Positions 42,536-51,843 of a stretch of DNA of 64,000 nucleotides are shown here, piece by piece. Position numbers and translations under genes: made by a program. Every line of letters starts with the position of its first letter. Within the stretch, counting starts at the first letter, position 1. The stretch spans positions 1 to 64,000 of the forward strand of contig DASTAW010000002.1 of NCBI GenBank assembly GCA_035712365.1. Direction: 5' to 3'. The DNA is from Terriglobia bacterium. GTDB taxonomy: Bacteria > Acidobacteriota > Terriglobia > UBA7540. The notes beneath the pieces are model-generated. The model was not told where the DNA came from, searched no databases, and saw only the letters and a list, made by a program, of their open reading frames with translations.

Positions 42536-45280
42536 TCACAGCGTCAGGGCCAACTGGTCGCCGGCAGTCAGAGTGACGTCCGGCGTAAAGACGAAACTAA
42601 CATCGTCACCCTCCTGCTGGACCTTGTAAGGTAGCGGTTTGTTGCGGATTTTACCCGTGGACCCACCGCTGGGCGCGTTTTGAGCCCGGATGCTTACTTT
42701 CCGGCATGCCAAACTGCCTTCGGCAACAGAAAGGCTGAATCGGGTTCTCCCGCCTCGCGTGTGCAGCGAGAAATTCCCCCACGCCGTCCCTGCTGACCAG
42801 AATGAAGAAAAGTTGCCCTGGTTCACCAGCGGCCTGGCGGACACCGCCTTTTCGACTCCGTCATAACGGAATCCGCTAAGGGCCACGAGAGGCGACCAGC
42901 TCGACAAGGGCCGGGCATAATGATAGCCGCACTCCGCCTCGTTCCAGGGATTGCGCTTTTCGCCGTCAAAACGCCGCCGGGTGTTCTCCACAATCTGGAT
43001 GCCCTCATCCACCATTCCAAGGCTGATCATCAAAGCGGCAGCCGCATATTCTGAGCCGCTCCAGACCTCCGCAAAATAGGGAAACGGAACCTGTGGGCGC
43101 TCGCCGTGCGGGTACGCGCACATCACGAGCCCTGCCTCGTCGTTCAGAGCATAGGCCCGCTGCACACTGGCGTGGTCACCGAGGTTCTGCTTGTAGTTGT
43201 ATTTCCAGATTGATCGCAGCGTGTTCTCGGCGTTACTGCGATTCACCAGCAGCCCCAGTCCGGCAATCAGCGCAAAGTACTGGCCCATCAACTGATCGCT
43301 CAGGCAGCCTGCGCCCACCTGATAGGTCGGATGCTCCGTGTCTACTGCACCCATGCCGGCCTGCAATCCTTTCGCGATATCAGCTTTGGCGATGGAGCCA
43401 ACCTTCTGAGCGTAAAATTCCCCGTTAAAGAGATTGGCGTCTACCCATTTGCTGCCCTGGCGAAAGATGCGCTGGTATTCCGCGGCGGAAGTGTCGCCCA
43501 TCGCGCGCGCCATCTCTTCTCCGGCGCGCAGCGCCGCCAGATACCACATTCCGCAGAACGGGTTGGGGCCGATAAATTCAATGTCGTAGGTGTTATGCTG
43601 CACACCTTCCATTACGCCGTCGCGGTTGGAGTCCCATCCGCCTTTGATCCAAGCGAATTCCAACGCGCGCTTCACTCCGGGCCACTGGCGTCGCAGCCAT
43701 TCCGTGTCGCCGGAGAGCCGCCAGTCGAGGTATGCCTTCACCACGCAGGCCATCTGCCCGTCAGCGGCTGCGGTGCCGAAATGCTCAATGCCAAAAGGAA
43801 GCAGTTCGCGGAAGTCCATCAGGCCCTGGGCATCGGTGGAATAGCCGAATTGCTGTTCGCGCAACGAACGGGACAGGGCGGGGAAGACGTGCGCCGTGGC
43901 GAGCTCATAGGCGTAGACGTGTGTACAACTGCCGAAGCAGCATCCCGCGTCGTCCACGCAGCCTTCAAATCCGTGGAACGCGCCATCGCTGGTCCGGAAA
44001 GCGGTCGGTGTTGTCAGAGTGGACAGATTGGCCAACGCCGCATCTTTCACCGCCCCTGGCAGCGTCGTGTTCCGAACCGCGTCAAGAAATTTGTGCATTC
44101 GTTCTTCAAGGCGGCCAAGATTCGCGGCCGCGTATTCTGCCACCGCCCAGGCATCTTTAAACCGGGTGCAGTAGTAATTCCCGATGAGGTCATTTTCATG
44201 GCCTTTGGGCGCCGACCAGCCGCAGCGTTTGGGGGTGCGGTTGGGGAAATGCCAGGTGAGCAGGAAAGTAAATTCCGCGCTTGCGTTCGCGGAAACGTCT
44301 TTTTCCATGCACAGCGCTCCCACCGGGCCTGGAGATGCCGTCTGGGGGCCGAGCCGGCCATCGTCTGTAAAGTCGTCCCAGAAGTGCAGCGGGCTACCCC
44401 ACCAGCGAGCGCTGGGCCAGCCGCGGAGATAGCTGAGACTTTCCGAGTCTCGGTTCAACACCGAGAGTGCAAACGTTCCGGCTTGCGAGTTCGAGGCGCC
44501 GAGGAACGGGTTCTTCATCAGCAGACCCTTGACGCCGCTGCCTTCACGATAATCGTTCTGCCTACCGTGGCCGAAGCTCGCCTGGCCGCTGCCGTCGCGC
44601 TCCATGCCGACTGGATTTTCAATCGACCAGGCGATCGAGACCTTTGCGTCTGACGCGCCCGGATTCGTCACCCGGTAGCGCAGCACCGCCAGCGGCAGGC
44701 CGGATTCGTCCGCGTCCAGAGGAATGAAAGGCGTAAAGGCTTCGAGCTCGACCCGCACCGGCAAATCCGCATCCTCAAAGTTGATTCGGGCCATCGGGTA
44801 CTCGCCCGTAAAAGTGCAGGTATCAAGGCGGGGCAGGCCAGGTACGTTTTCTGAACCAAGGTCGCTGGGGCCGCGCGAATACGGCGGCATGATGCGCGCT
44901 TCGAGAACCCTGGCAACAGGCTTCTTGCCGGCCGCCGCAACGCGAATGGCCGGGAAAGCGTAGTCCGGCGAGCGGCCCTTGTCCGGGCGGTTGAATATCC
45001 ACCACTCCTCCAGTTGCCCGCGTCCGCCGAGCTTGATGCATCCCGCCGCGACTCCGCCCAGCGGAAACCCGATCATCTCTCGCTGGCGCCCGCGATAGAT
45101 GCGTGGGTAGCGGATGGCCTCGCCGTTGGATTCTTCCAGCGGAACGACCGGTGGCGCGGCTGATCCCGAGGACGCTGCTGAATTTGCTGGAAGGGCAAGC
45201 GTGCTAACTCCCAGCGTCATGGTCTTCAGAAACTTGCGGCGTCCTTTTCCGTTTCTCTGTTTTCTGGGTGACCTCGGCAT
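42536..45280 (-). CDS. GH116-like glucosylceramidase/beta-glucosidase family protein, Tat-exported
   Basis: A 914-residue glycosidase of the non-lysosomal glucosylceramidase type. The N-terminus has a twin-arginine signal (GRRKFLKTMTLG). The N-terminal beta-domain contains IGFPLGGVAAGCIKLGGRG and LPLAVLRYRVTN; the (alpha/alpha)6 catalytic domain has the cysteine-rich GCVDDAGCCFGSCTHVYAYE, HNTYDIEFIGPNPFCGMWY with the expected acid/base Asp, and ECGYHYARPLSSWSPLVALSG. Substrates are likely beta-glucosides or related glycosides. The 440-residue ORF opposite is a shadow. The gene is flanked by pdxS and an MBL hydrolase on the same strand. Confidence 0.85.
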   Translation of the reverse strand: MPRSPRKQRNGKGRRKFLKTMTLGVSTLALPANSAASSGSAAPPVVPLEESNGEAIRYPRIYRGRQREMIGFPLGGVAAGCIKLGGRGQLEEWWIFNRPDKGRSPDYAFPAIRVAAAGKKPVARVLEARIMPPYSRGPSDLGSENVPGLPRLDTCTFTGEYPMARINFEDADLPVRVELEAFTPFIPLDADESGLPLAVLRYRVTNPGASDAKVSIAWSIENPVGMERDGSGQASFGHGRQNDYREGSGVKGLLMKNPFLGASNSQAGTFALSVLNRDSESLSYLRGWPSARWWGSPLHFWDDFTDDGRLGPQTASPGPVGALCMEKDVSANASAEFTFLLTWHFPNRTPKRCGWSAPKGHENDLIGNYYCTRFKDAWAVAEYAAANLGRLEERMHKFLDAVRNTTLPGAVKDAALANLSTLTTPTAFRTSDGAFHGFEGCVDDAGCCFGSCTHVYAYELATAHVFPALSRSLREQQFGYSTDAQGLMDFRELLPFGIEHFGTAAADGQMACVVKAYLDWRLSGDTEWLRRQWPGVKRALEFAWIKGGWDSNRDGVMEGVQHNTYDIEFIGPNPFCGMWYLAALRAGEEMARAMGDTSAAEYQRIFRQGSKWVDANLFNGEFYAQKVGSIAKADIAKGLQAGMGAVDTEHPTYQVGAGCLSDQLMGQYFALIAGLGLLVNRSNAENTLRSIWKYNYKQNLGDHASVQRAYALNDEAGLVMCAYPHGERPQVPFPYFAEVWSGSEYAAAALMISLGMVDEGIQIVENTRRRFDGEKRNPWNEAECGYHYARPLSSWSPLVALSGFRYDGVEKAVSARPLVNQGNFSSFWSAGTAWGNFSLHTRGGRTRFSLSVAEGSLACRKVSIRAQNAPSGGSTGKIRNKPLPYKVQQEGDDVSFVFTPDVTLTAGDQLALTL

Positions 45281-45346
45281 GGTCTGTGCGCCCTCCTTTT
45301 CGGGAGAAAATCATACCTGCGCCGGGCGCCGGATGCAAAACCGCGC

Positions 45347-45982
45347 CTATAAATCCTGGAGGAAGGGATTCAATTCGCGTTCGCGACCGATGGTGGTGCT
45401 GAGGCCGTGGCCGGGGAAGACGGGAGTTTCGTCCGGGAACGGCAGAAGCTTTTCTTGGATGGAGCGAATGAGTTGCTGATGGGAGCCGCCCCACAGGTCC
45501 GAGCGCCCGACGCTGCCCTGGAACAGCGTGTCGCCGGCAAACAGGCGCGCGGTTTCGCCCGGAAGGTGCAGCGAAAGACTTCCCGGTGAATGGCCTGGCG
45601 TGTGGAGAACTTCAACCGAGAGCGAGCCCCAGCGCAGGCGGTCGCCTTCCTTGAGAAACTGATCAACCTCCACCATGCCTGGCGCCGCCACGCCCAGCCA
45701 GGCGGCCTGAGCGGCCAGGTTTTGATAGAGCGGCAGGTCGGCTTCATGCATCAGCACGGGAGCGCCCGTGCTTTCGTGCAATTTCTTCAGCCCGCCCACG
45801 TGGTCAATGTGCGCGTGCGTGGCGATGATGTATCGCACCTTCAGATCGTGCCGCGTGAGGACCTTCTGCACGCGCTCGATCTCGTCGCCGGGATCGATGA
45901 TGATGGCTTCTTTGGTCGCATCGTCAGCCACCACTGAACAGTTGCACTCCAGCATGCCAACCGGAAGAATTTCATGGAACAT
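45347..45982 (-). CDS. MBL-fold metallo-hydrolase (glyoxalase II-like)
   Basis: A 211-residue zinc hydrolase of the metallo-beta-lactamase fold. Metal ligands are THAHIDHVGG, HTPGHSPGSLSL, AGDTLFQGSVGRSD and FPGHG, in the order of the YcbL/glyoxalase II-like branch, which usually acts on S-lactoyl thiols. I start at MFHEILPVG (45982), the family's usual N-terminus; ATG 45994 adds four residues. Stand-alone gene. Confidence 0.88.
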   Translation of the reverse strand: MFHEILPVGMLECNCSVVADDATKEAIIIDPGDEIERVQKVLTRHDLKVRYIIATHAHIDHVGGLKKLHESTGAPVLMHEADLPLYQNLAAQAAWLGVAAPGMVEVDQFLKEGDRLRWGSLSVEVLHTPGHSPGSLSLHLPGETARLFAGDTLFQGSVGRSDLWGGSHQQLIRSIQEKLLPFPDETPVFPGHGLSTTIGRERELNPFLQDL

Positions 45983-46054
45983 GGTCAACACCATTCTAGC
46001 AGCTTGGCGAGGGGCCGCTCGGGGATTGTGGGTGCCAATCGGTTCTGGCAGATA

Positions 46055-46095
46055 GGCGACGACATGTCGCCGGATTGAATGCCTGGTAGCCAGGC
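46055..46095. repeat. Two adjacent short hairpins
   Basis: GGCGAC-GACAT-GTCGCC (46055-46071) and GCCTGG-TAG-CCAGGC (46081-46095) are two perfect 6-bp stems separated by 9 nt. They lie downstream of the TlpA-like gene (minus strand) and upstream of the MBL gene. Without a U-tract they are more likely extragenic palindromes than a rho-independent terminator. Confidence 0.45.
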
Positions 46096-46203
46096 GACGG
46101 CAACACCCGGCGCACGAGTTGCACAGTCGAAGCTAGTTGGATGTAGCCGCAGGAATAAAGCTTGCAGACGTCCGCCGACCCTTCAGGGACAAGACCGCGC
46201 CGC

Positions 46204-46841
46204 TTACGGCCGGCCAGGCTCGGCCAAGGCTCTATCGATCAGTTTTTCTACCTTGCCCGACATTGAATCGTCCCAGCCTATCCAGTGATACGCAATATAT
46301 CCATTCTTGTCAATCAGGAAGAAATTAGGGACGCCGTGGGCTTCGAACAGACGCGCCATTGTCAAATTGCTGTCCAGGTACTGCGGCCATCCATGTGATG
46401 CTCTTCGATGTAGTTGCGCCAGGCGTCCGAGTCCTTGCCGCCACAGATACCGATTATGGTGAAAGAGGCGTTGGCATACTCACTGGCAAGATCGTTCATG
46501 TGCGGCATGGCAGCCCGGCAGTAGGGGCACCACGTTGCCCAAAAGAACAGCAAAACGACATTACCCTTCAAATAATCCGGAGTGTAAGTCTGGCCATCAT
46601 TGGCCATAATCGAAAAATCGGGAGCTTTTGGCGCAGTGTCTGCCCGGGAAGCAGCCACCACGGGGCGCGGGCCAGCGGCAACAAAAACTGCAAAGGCAGC
46701 GAGTAAGGCCAAAATGTTCAATCGGCCAATATGCGCGCTCCGGCCCTTGGAGGGACGTACTGATTCAAGCTCGCTCGCTGGATAACTCCGGCCCTTGTTC
46801 TTACGCGAAGCTTTCGATAGTTCCTCGCTGGCACTGTTCAT
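46204..46841 (-). pseudogene. TlpA-like thioredoxin-fold protein, interrupted by a frameshift
   Basis: The first frame (46841 to a TGA at 46362-46364) encodes a hydrophobic signal anchor (about residues 41-62), the thioredoxin active site FFWATWCPYCRAAMPH and FTIIGICGGK, then breaks off. In the next frame the fold resumes at a TGG codon at 46389 and runs 61 residues to TAA at 46204-46206: WPQYLDSNLTMARL, then the cis-proline loop HGVPNFFLIDKNG, and AYHWIGWDD. Only one base is missing near 46390-46391. Joined, the protein is about 212 residues, a normal periplasmic TlpA/ResA-type thiol-disulfide reductase. The downstream frame shows no stop or decay, so this is either a very recent mutation or an assembly error. 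Confidence 0.85.
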
Positions 46842-47355
46842 GGTCTACTCCTTTAGGGAACGAGAGAAAACACGTTTCGAATAACAGATGCCTCGCCGGT
46901 AGTGAGGACATACCTGTCGGTCTCATTCAACATCAACCTTCTTGCGTCATTGCCTCCGGAGGCAGGCTGTAGGCACGCGCATGCTAACGTGGAGGATATT
47001 ACAGGGTCAATGGAACGAAAGTTCCACGCGGGTGGAGCCCATGCTTGCCTTGTACAGTCTGATGCGATCTTGCGAAGCGAAAGGCTTCCTCAGGATTTGT
47101 ACCTGCCCTCGTTGTGACTGTCGAGGCGCAACCACCCAAGCCGTTCTCGCGCCGCTCGGTCTGACCCCACTCAGCCTTGCCGACCGCCGAAAGGCTCGGA
47201 ATATCAATGTCATTGCCGACCATCCAGGAGTTCTAGAACTTCCGTTCGTTGACTGGAGTTCTAAGTAGCTCTATGGTAACCGCGTCAAAGGCTGGTTCGG
47301 GGACGACCAGCCGGCGATGGTGCCTTGGAAGCAAGGCATCCACAGAACGACCATA
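46842..47355. other. Gene-free region
   Basis: About 510 bp between the TlpA-like gene and the divergent M23 peptidase gene. ORFs on both strands (for example 46942-47268) have no family resemblance. I see no RNA gene; promoters of both neighbours must lie here, but I find no clear consensus pair. Confidence 0.55.
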
Positions 47356-48249
47356 ATGAACCGCAAGTTCTACACAGTCCTCATCACACCTGGAGCACAC
47401 GGCAAGATCCACAAACTACAGCTTCCGCTTTATGTCGTCCCTTTGGTCGCTGCTCTCAGCATCTTTGGGCTTCTCATGGTGGTTGGACTGGCAACCAGCT
47501 ACGCTTGGATGCTCGTCAAAGTTGAGAAATACAATACGGTACGCAACGAGCGTGAGGTCCTGAAGAAGCAATACCAGAGCCTTGAGGACAGGGTCAGTCG
47601 CGCCAATGCCAAGCTGAACTCTTTGCAATCACTCGCGGCGGAAGTTGCCGTGACGTACGGCTCCGGCAACCGCCGTAGATTACGAGTCACTCCTGCCCTC
47701 TTGACTTTTGCCAGCCTGAGCAACTCCACCGTTGACACTGGCTACCGCACGTCGTCCAATGCAATCAAAACGGTCAGCTACGGCACAGGCCATGGCCTGC
47801 TGGGTCGAAGCCTGTTTCCCAACATGGCGGAGGTCGGTGCGGCGATTCCTGCCGTCTGGCCGGTACGCGGGTACATTACCGGGAGATTTGGGAAGCGTTT
47901 GGACCCCATCAGCGGAGAGGGCGCATTCCATCCAGGCGTGGATATCGGCGCTCGATACGGTACGGACGTTAAAGCAACCGGTGACGGCATGGTGATCGAA
48001 GCCCAACGCGACGCCGGTTACGGACGGAGTATTTTGCTTGACCACGGCAACGGAATCACCACCCGCTATGCTCACATGAGCAGGCTATTTGTGGTTGTGG
48101 GAGAAGAAGTCAAGCGGGGAGAAGTGATCGGGGCCGTCGGCATGAGCGGTCGGACCACCGGCCCGCACCTGCATTACGAAGTCCGGTTTCACGGGGCCCC
48201 CGTGAATCCTTCCAGGTTCCTTCCAGCCAGGCTCCTCGCTTTTCGTTGA
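47356..48249 (+). CDS. Membrane-anchored M23-family peptidase (LytM/DipM type)
   Basis: Predicted envelope peptidoglycan endopeptidase or activator. From ATG 47356 (297 residues): an N-terminal basic stretch, one transmembrane helix (about residues 23-48), a coiled coil (about 60-92), and a C-terminal M23 domain with HPGVDIGARYGTDVKAT, LDHGNGITTRYAHMS and TTGPHLHYEVR. The zinc ligands (His of HPG, Asp of VDIG, and the last His of HLH) and the catalytic His are all kept, so it should be active. The upstream in-frame ATG at 47317 is less likely. Confidence 0.88.
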   Translation: MNRKFYTVLITPGAHGKIHKLQLPLYVVPLVAALSIFGLLMVVGLATSYAWMLVKVEKYNTVRNEREVLKKQYQSLEDRVSRANAKLNSLQSLAAEVAVTYGSGNRRRLRVTPALLTFASLSNSTVDTGYRTSSNAIKTVSYGTGHGLLGRSLFPNMAEVGAAIPAVWPVRGYITGRFGKRLDPISGEGAFHPGVDIGARYGTDVKATGDGMVIEAQRDAGYGRSILLDHGNGITTRYAHMSRLFVVVGEEVKRGEVIGAVGMSGRTTGPHLHYEVRFHGAPVNPSRFLPARLLAFR

Positions 48250-48475
48250 CCACCCAAAGCGCGAACTCTGCGGTTCAAATTTATGCGCTGCCCGCCGTGG
48301 CGCGTGCAGGCAATATGCCCAGCCATCCCGCTCGCCGCCGCAAGGATAAAAATGTGATCGCTTCCACCCAAGGGTTGTATACTTTCGGTCGTTGGAGGGA
48401 TAAAAGGTCAAATCCGGTTCATACCTGGTTCCCAGACACTACATGGGCGCCATCAGCGTAAAATGAAGGTCATTA

Positions 48476-49477
48476 ATGGTAGACCAGTCTTCAGCACGGA
48501 TCGTTAGAGGCCCCGAAAGGTCTACCATACATTGCCCCCGGAGTACGCTTACCACGCGAGGAAGACTTGCGAACCTGCAACTGGCCATCGTTCTTTGTTG
48601 CCTTGCGTCCGCTGCTCTTCACGCGCAAAGCGACCAGGTCCTGACGCAAGTGCTGGTCACGCCTCCCCCTTCTCTGGCAGTGGGCAGACTTACGCCATCC
48701 GACATCGAAATTCAGCAGGGCAAACACAACACTGAGCAGGTCACCGCGCTGGTCCGGGAGGCCCCACCGCTTGAAGTAGGTATTCTGTTAGACGAGAGCG
48801 GCTCAGCCCGCCACTCGGCTCTCGAACCTTTTCTTGCGGCCAGTGCACTGGCTTGGACAACGGCGGCGTTGAGAAGGTGCGGGGGCAACGCATTCCTACT
48901 GGCATTTAACGATCAGGTCATCGTCTCGACGGGATTCACCGACGATGTTTCTCAGCTCAAGCAGACGCTGAAGCAATTGCGGCCGGTCGGAGGTTCGGCA
49001 GTCTGGGACGCTCTGATCAGCGCGGCCGAGAAATTCGATTCGCTCAGCCCCATCGGAAGCTCAGCCGCCAGGGTGGTAGTTCTAATCACGGACGGATCTG
49101 ACAACGCCTCGCGCGCGAACGAACGAGAATGCTTGAAATACTTGCAGATGAGTGGAGTTCGTGTTTATGTCGTTGCTTTCTCATCCCGGGCAGCGCCGGC
49201 GGGCAGGAAATTGCTAGGCGATGTGCCTGACCAGACGGGAGGCAAGGCGTTCTTTCCGGGCGGAGAATCAGAGGTGGACGCTGTGTTCACGGAGTTGGAC
49301 CAGGACCTTTCAAGCAGTTTTCTGGTCGGTTTTGCCCCTCAGGGCAAGGATGGCAGGATGCATCCCTTGAGGATTTCGCTGAAGAACAGCCCGAATGTTG
49401 CCCTGCGCAGTCAGTCTGGATACTTTGCTCCTCTCGAACCCAGCCGAATTTCCTCCATCGACTCAACCAGTGATTGA
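48476..49477 (+). CDS. Exported VWA-domain protein of the acidobacterial type
   Basis: A 333-residue protein with a long N-terminal leader ending in a hydrophobic signal peptide (LQLAIVLCCLASAALHA). A von Willebrand A domain follows: the metal-site DxSxS is DESGS (106-110), and VVLITDGSDNASR carries the distal Asp. The order, with a short beta-region before the domain and FLVGFAPQGKDGRMHPLRI after it, is that of the VWFA-related proteins that are numerous in Acidobacteria. Role unknown; protein-protein interaction at the envelope is likely. The ATG has AAGG upstream. Confidence 0.82.
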   Translation: MVDQSSARIVRGPERSTIHCPRSTLTTRGRLANLQLAIVLCCLASAALHAQSDQVLTQVLVTPPPSLAVGRLTPSDIEIQQGKHNTEQVTALVREAPPLEVGILLDESGSARHSALEPFLAASALAWTTAALRRCGGNAFLLAFNDQVIVSTGFTDDVSQLKQTLKQLRPVGGSAVWDALISAAEKFDSLSPIGSSAARVVVLITDGSDNASRANERECLKYLQMSGVRVYVVAFSSRAAPAGRKLLGDVPDQTGGKAFFPGGESEVDAVFTELDQDLSSSFLVGFAPQGKDGRMHPLRISLKNSPNVALRSQSGYFAPLEPSRISSIDSTSD

Positions 49478-49662
49478 CAAGAGTGGCAGACCGGGGAGGC
49501 GGCGGAGTCAAGAAGAAGGGGTGCAACCCGCCAAGATCCTCATTTCCGTGGGGCAGGTGCACTTTCAGAGACCCTCTATCTCCTATCAATTACTAATTCT
49601 CCACCACGCGCCTCCGAAGGGTGGCGGTTTCAAAAGCCTCTGCCTCCTATCACGATCGTCCG

Positions 49663-49691
49663 TTGACTTGTCTTGTCCGCCTTTTTATACT
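49663..49691 (+). promoter_or_regulatory. Sigma-70-like promoter of the pterin dehydratase gene
   Basis: TTGACT (49663-49668) and TATACT (49686-49691) are separated by exactly 17 bp, each with five of six consensus matches. The start of transcription would be about 27 nt before the ATG at 49725, leaving room for its GGGAGG ribosome-binding site. Confidence 0.7.
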
Positions 49692-49724
49692 CAACTGCGA
49701 AGGCAGCGAGGGGAGGGAGGCGCA

Positions 49725-50015
49725 ATGGCGGCACTCAGCAAAAATGAAATCCAGGAAAAACTCAGAGACATACGAGGCTGGTCGCACGTGGGGAAGTCGA
49801 TCCAGAAGCGGTACTCGCTTAAATCGTTCGTGCCCGCAATCGGCCTGGTGAACAAGATCGCCGAGGTGGCGGAAAAAGCGGGGCATCACCCCGACATCAC
49901 CATCAACTACAACGTGGTGAGCATCTCGCTTTCCACGCATAGCGAAGGAGGCGTTACGCAGAAAGATTTCGATCTCGCGCGGCAGATCGACGAGCTGGCG
50001 GAAACCGGCGCATAG
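49725..50015 (+). CDS. phhB: 4a-hydroxytetrahydrobiopterin dehydratase (PCD/PhhB)
   Basis: Dehydrates 4a-hydroxytetrahydropterin, recycling the cofactor of aromatic amino-acid hydroxylases; in many bacteria it also serves folate or molybdopterin metabolism. The 96-residue protein has the conserved ends of the family: VNKIAEVAEKAGHHPDITINYN with the catalytic HHP, and TQKDFDLARQID. ATG 49725 is preceded by GGGAGGGAGG, so the long upstream open frame (to 49395) is not used. Phenylalanine hydroxylase is not nearby. Confidence 0.92.
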   Translation: MAALSKNEIQEKLRDIRGWSHVGKSIQKRYSLKSFVPAIGLVNKIAEVAEKAGHHPDITINYNVVSISLSTHSEGGVTQKDFDLARQIDELAETGA

Positions 50016-50185
50016 GGCGCGCCGTTGCCTCGACTGCAAGGCCGGGAGCGGCCCATCCCGCCGAGGCCGGACCGGGACACCCAGGCATCCTGATCCCTTC
50101 TTTTGATTGGTTCTGACGCTCCAGCAAGTGACGGCGGGCGCTCGGTGTGCAAGCGGAAACAGAGTTGTTCACGAAGGAAAGATGA

Positions 50186-50605
50186 TTGGCCACGTTCGTA
50201 CAATGGGTCCACCTAAGCTCAGCAGTAATCGGCGTGGGAGGAATCGCTTTCATGCTGTTCGTTCTTTTTCCGTCTGCCGGCACCCTGAATAGCGAGCAGC
50301 AGGCCGGACTCCAGAAAGCCGTGTTGGGAAGATTTAACTGGGTGTGGTGGTCGGTGATCTTCCTGCTGCTGGCTTCAGGACTCTACAACGTCAAGCTGGT
50401 GTGGCTGGCGCCGCAGGGGACGTACTGGAAGTTTCTCACCATAAAAATTGCTCTTTCACTCGTCGTCTTTATCGTCGTTCTATTCCTCACCATCCCGCTC
50501 AGTATCTTTAACTGGTTCCGTAAACACAGCAGCATCTGGCTTTCCATTGCCTTGGTCCTCGCCCTGATGGTCATCCTGCTTTCCGCCTACCTGCGGCGTG
50601 GATAA
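50186..50605 (+). CDS. Small membrane protein (CopD/DUF2269-like)
   Basis: A 139-residue integral membrane protein with four hydrophobic helices (about 5-28, 48-68, 82-103 and 115-135). The N-terminal WVHLSSAVIGVGGIAFMLFV, with a His inside the first helix, and the overall size resemble CopD-domain and DUF2269-type proteins, which may bind haem or copper; this is a weak match. It starts at TTG 50186, preceded by AAGGAAAG. Convergent with the next gene, with a hairpin between. Confidence 0.65.
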   Translation: MATFVQWVHLSSAVIGVGGIAFMLFVLFPSAGTLNSEQQAGLQKAVLGRFNWVWWSVIFLLLASGLYNVKLVWLAPQGTYWKFLTIKIALSLVVFIVVLFLTIPLSIFNWFRKHSSIWLSIALVLALMVILLSAYLRRG

Positions 50606-50627
50606 TTGTGGAACAGGGGCAGTTATC

Positions 50628-50656
50628 ATGCTGATCCCGCAAAGCGGGAGAAGCAT
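50628..50656. terminator. Hairpin between convergent genes, candidate bidirectional terminator
   Basis: ATGCT-GA-TCCCGC-AAA-GCGGGA-GA-AGCAT: a perfect 6-bp inner stem with a 3-nt loop and a 5-bp outer stem, separated by a GA/GA internal loop. It lies 22 nt after the stop at 50605 and 58 nt after the stop of the opposing gene. There is no long U-tract on either side, so termination strength is uncertain. Confidence 0.5.
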
Positions 50657-50670
50657 CTGCTGTTGGTTCC

Positions 50671-50689
50671 CCTTCGCGCCTTTGCGTGA
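50671..50689. repeat. Dispersed 19-bp repeat, copy 1
   Basis: CCTTCGCGCCTTTGCGTGA is repeated exactly at 51912-51930, on the other side of the dehydrogenase gene. Both copies are intergenic. Confidence 0.7.
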
Positions 50690-50714
50690 GATGCTTTTGC
50701 TCTTTTCGGGCGCT

Positions 50715-51743
50715 TCACGGCCGCAGCAGGATTTTTCCAAAAAAGTCGCGACCCTCCATTTTCCGCTGCGCTTGGCGGACTTCTGCCAGCGGAAAGACGG
50801 AATCGATCACGGGCTTCAGCTTGCGCTGGCCGATCAGCTTGAGAACGTCCATCAATTCCCCTTTGCCGCCCATGTAGGAGCCCAGGATGCTCCGCTGCCG
50901 CCCGAACAGTGCCTGGATGTTCAGCTTGACTTCAGGGCCGGTGGTCGCGCCGCAAGTGACGAGGCGCCCATAGGTGGCCAGTGAGTTGAAGCAGCCCTCC
51001 CACACGGCATGGCCCACGTGCTCCACAATCACGTCCACGCCGCGCTTGCCGGTCAGCCGCGCCACTTCTTCGGCAACGGACTGCTGCGTGTGATTGATGC
51101 CTTCGTCGGCGCCAAGCTCGCGCGCTTTGGTAAGCTTTTCGTCGCTGCCCGCTGTAGCGATCACGCGGCATCCCACAAGCTTTGCCACCTGGATAGCAGC
51201 GATGCCCACTCCCGATCCCGCTCCGACCACCAGGACGTCTTCGCCAGGCCGCAGCACGGCCCGGCTGATGAGCATGTGCCAGGCCGTCAGAAAAACCAGC
51301 GGTACGGAAGCGGCTTCTTCAAAATTCAGATCGCCGGGAATTGGAACCACGTTCATCGCTGGCGACTTCACATATTCGGCATAGCCGCCGTCCGCCATCA
51401 CGCCGAAAATAGTGAAGCTGCGGCAGGCGCTGTCCAGGCCTTTCCAGCAGGTCTCGCACTGCCCGCAACTAATCCCCGGAGCCAGCAGGACCCGGTCGCC
51501 CGGCTTTGCATTCGTCACTAGCGCGCCAACCTGCGCCACCTCGCCAGAGATGTCGCTGCCTACAATGTGCGGCATGGGCAATTTCCAGACGCGCACGCCG
51601 CTGCGCATCCAGAGGTCAAGATGGTTCAGCGCGCAGGCTTTCACCTTCACCAGGACCTCCGTCGGCTGGATTACCGGATCAGGCGCGTCTTCATATTTCA
51701 AAACTTCCAGGCCGCCGTGCTCATGGAATCGGACTGCTTTCAT
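50715..51743 (-). CDS. Zinc-binding-type MDR oxidoreductase (quinone oxidoreductase-like)
   Basis: A 342-residue medium-chain dehydrogenase. The N-terminus MKAVRFHEHGGLEVLKYED is of the quinone-oxidoreductase branch, but structural-zinc cysteines are present (GISCGQCETCWKGLDSAC), and catalytic-site Asn replaces Cys in ALNHLDLW, followed by VGSDISG where GHE would be. So it has kept a structural zinc but probably not a catalytic one. The nucleotide motif is GAGSGVG. The C-terminus ends in GRDFFGKILLRP, typical of the family. Substrate unknown; monocistronic. Confidence 0.85.
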   Translation of the reverse strand: MKAVRFHEHGGLEVLKYEDAPDPVIQPTEVLVKVKACALNHLDLWMRSGVRVWKLPMPHIVGSDISGEVAQVGALVTNAKPGDRVLLAPGISCGQCETCWKGLDSACRSFTIFGVMADGGYAEYVKSPAMNVVPIPGDLNFEEAASVPLVFLTAWHMLISRAVLRPGEDVLVVGAGSGVGIAAIQVAKLVGCRVIATAGSDEKLTKARELGADEGINHTQQSVAEEVARLTGKRGVDVIVEHVGHAVWEGCFNSLATYGRLVTCGATTGPEVKLNIQALFGRQRSILGSYMGGKGELMDVLKLIGQRKLKPVIDSVFPLAEVRQAQRKMEGRDFFGKILLRP

Positions 51744-51843
51744 GGTTTGCCTCCGGCTCGCGGGGTCACTGGTATGGTATCAGAACGTGCCCAGATAGCG
51801 GCTGCGTCTGAACTCACGTTCTCCACACGAGAAAAAGCATTCT

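Noticed and set aside
43331-44653. 440-residue ORF on the plus strand
   Set aside because: Antisense to the GH116 gene; no motif.
46942-47268. 108-residue ORF on the plus strand
   Set aside because: No family resemblance, no ribosome-binding site, and antisense ORFs of similar length exist in the same stretch.
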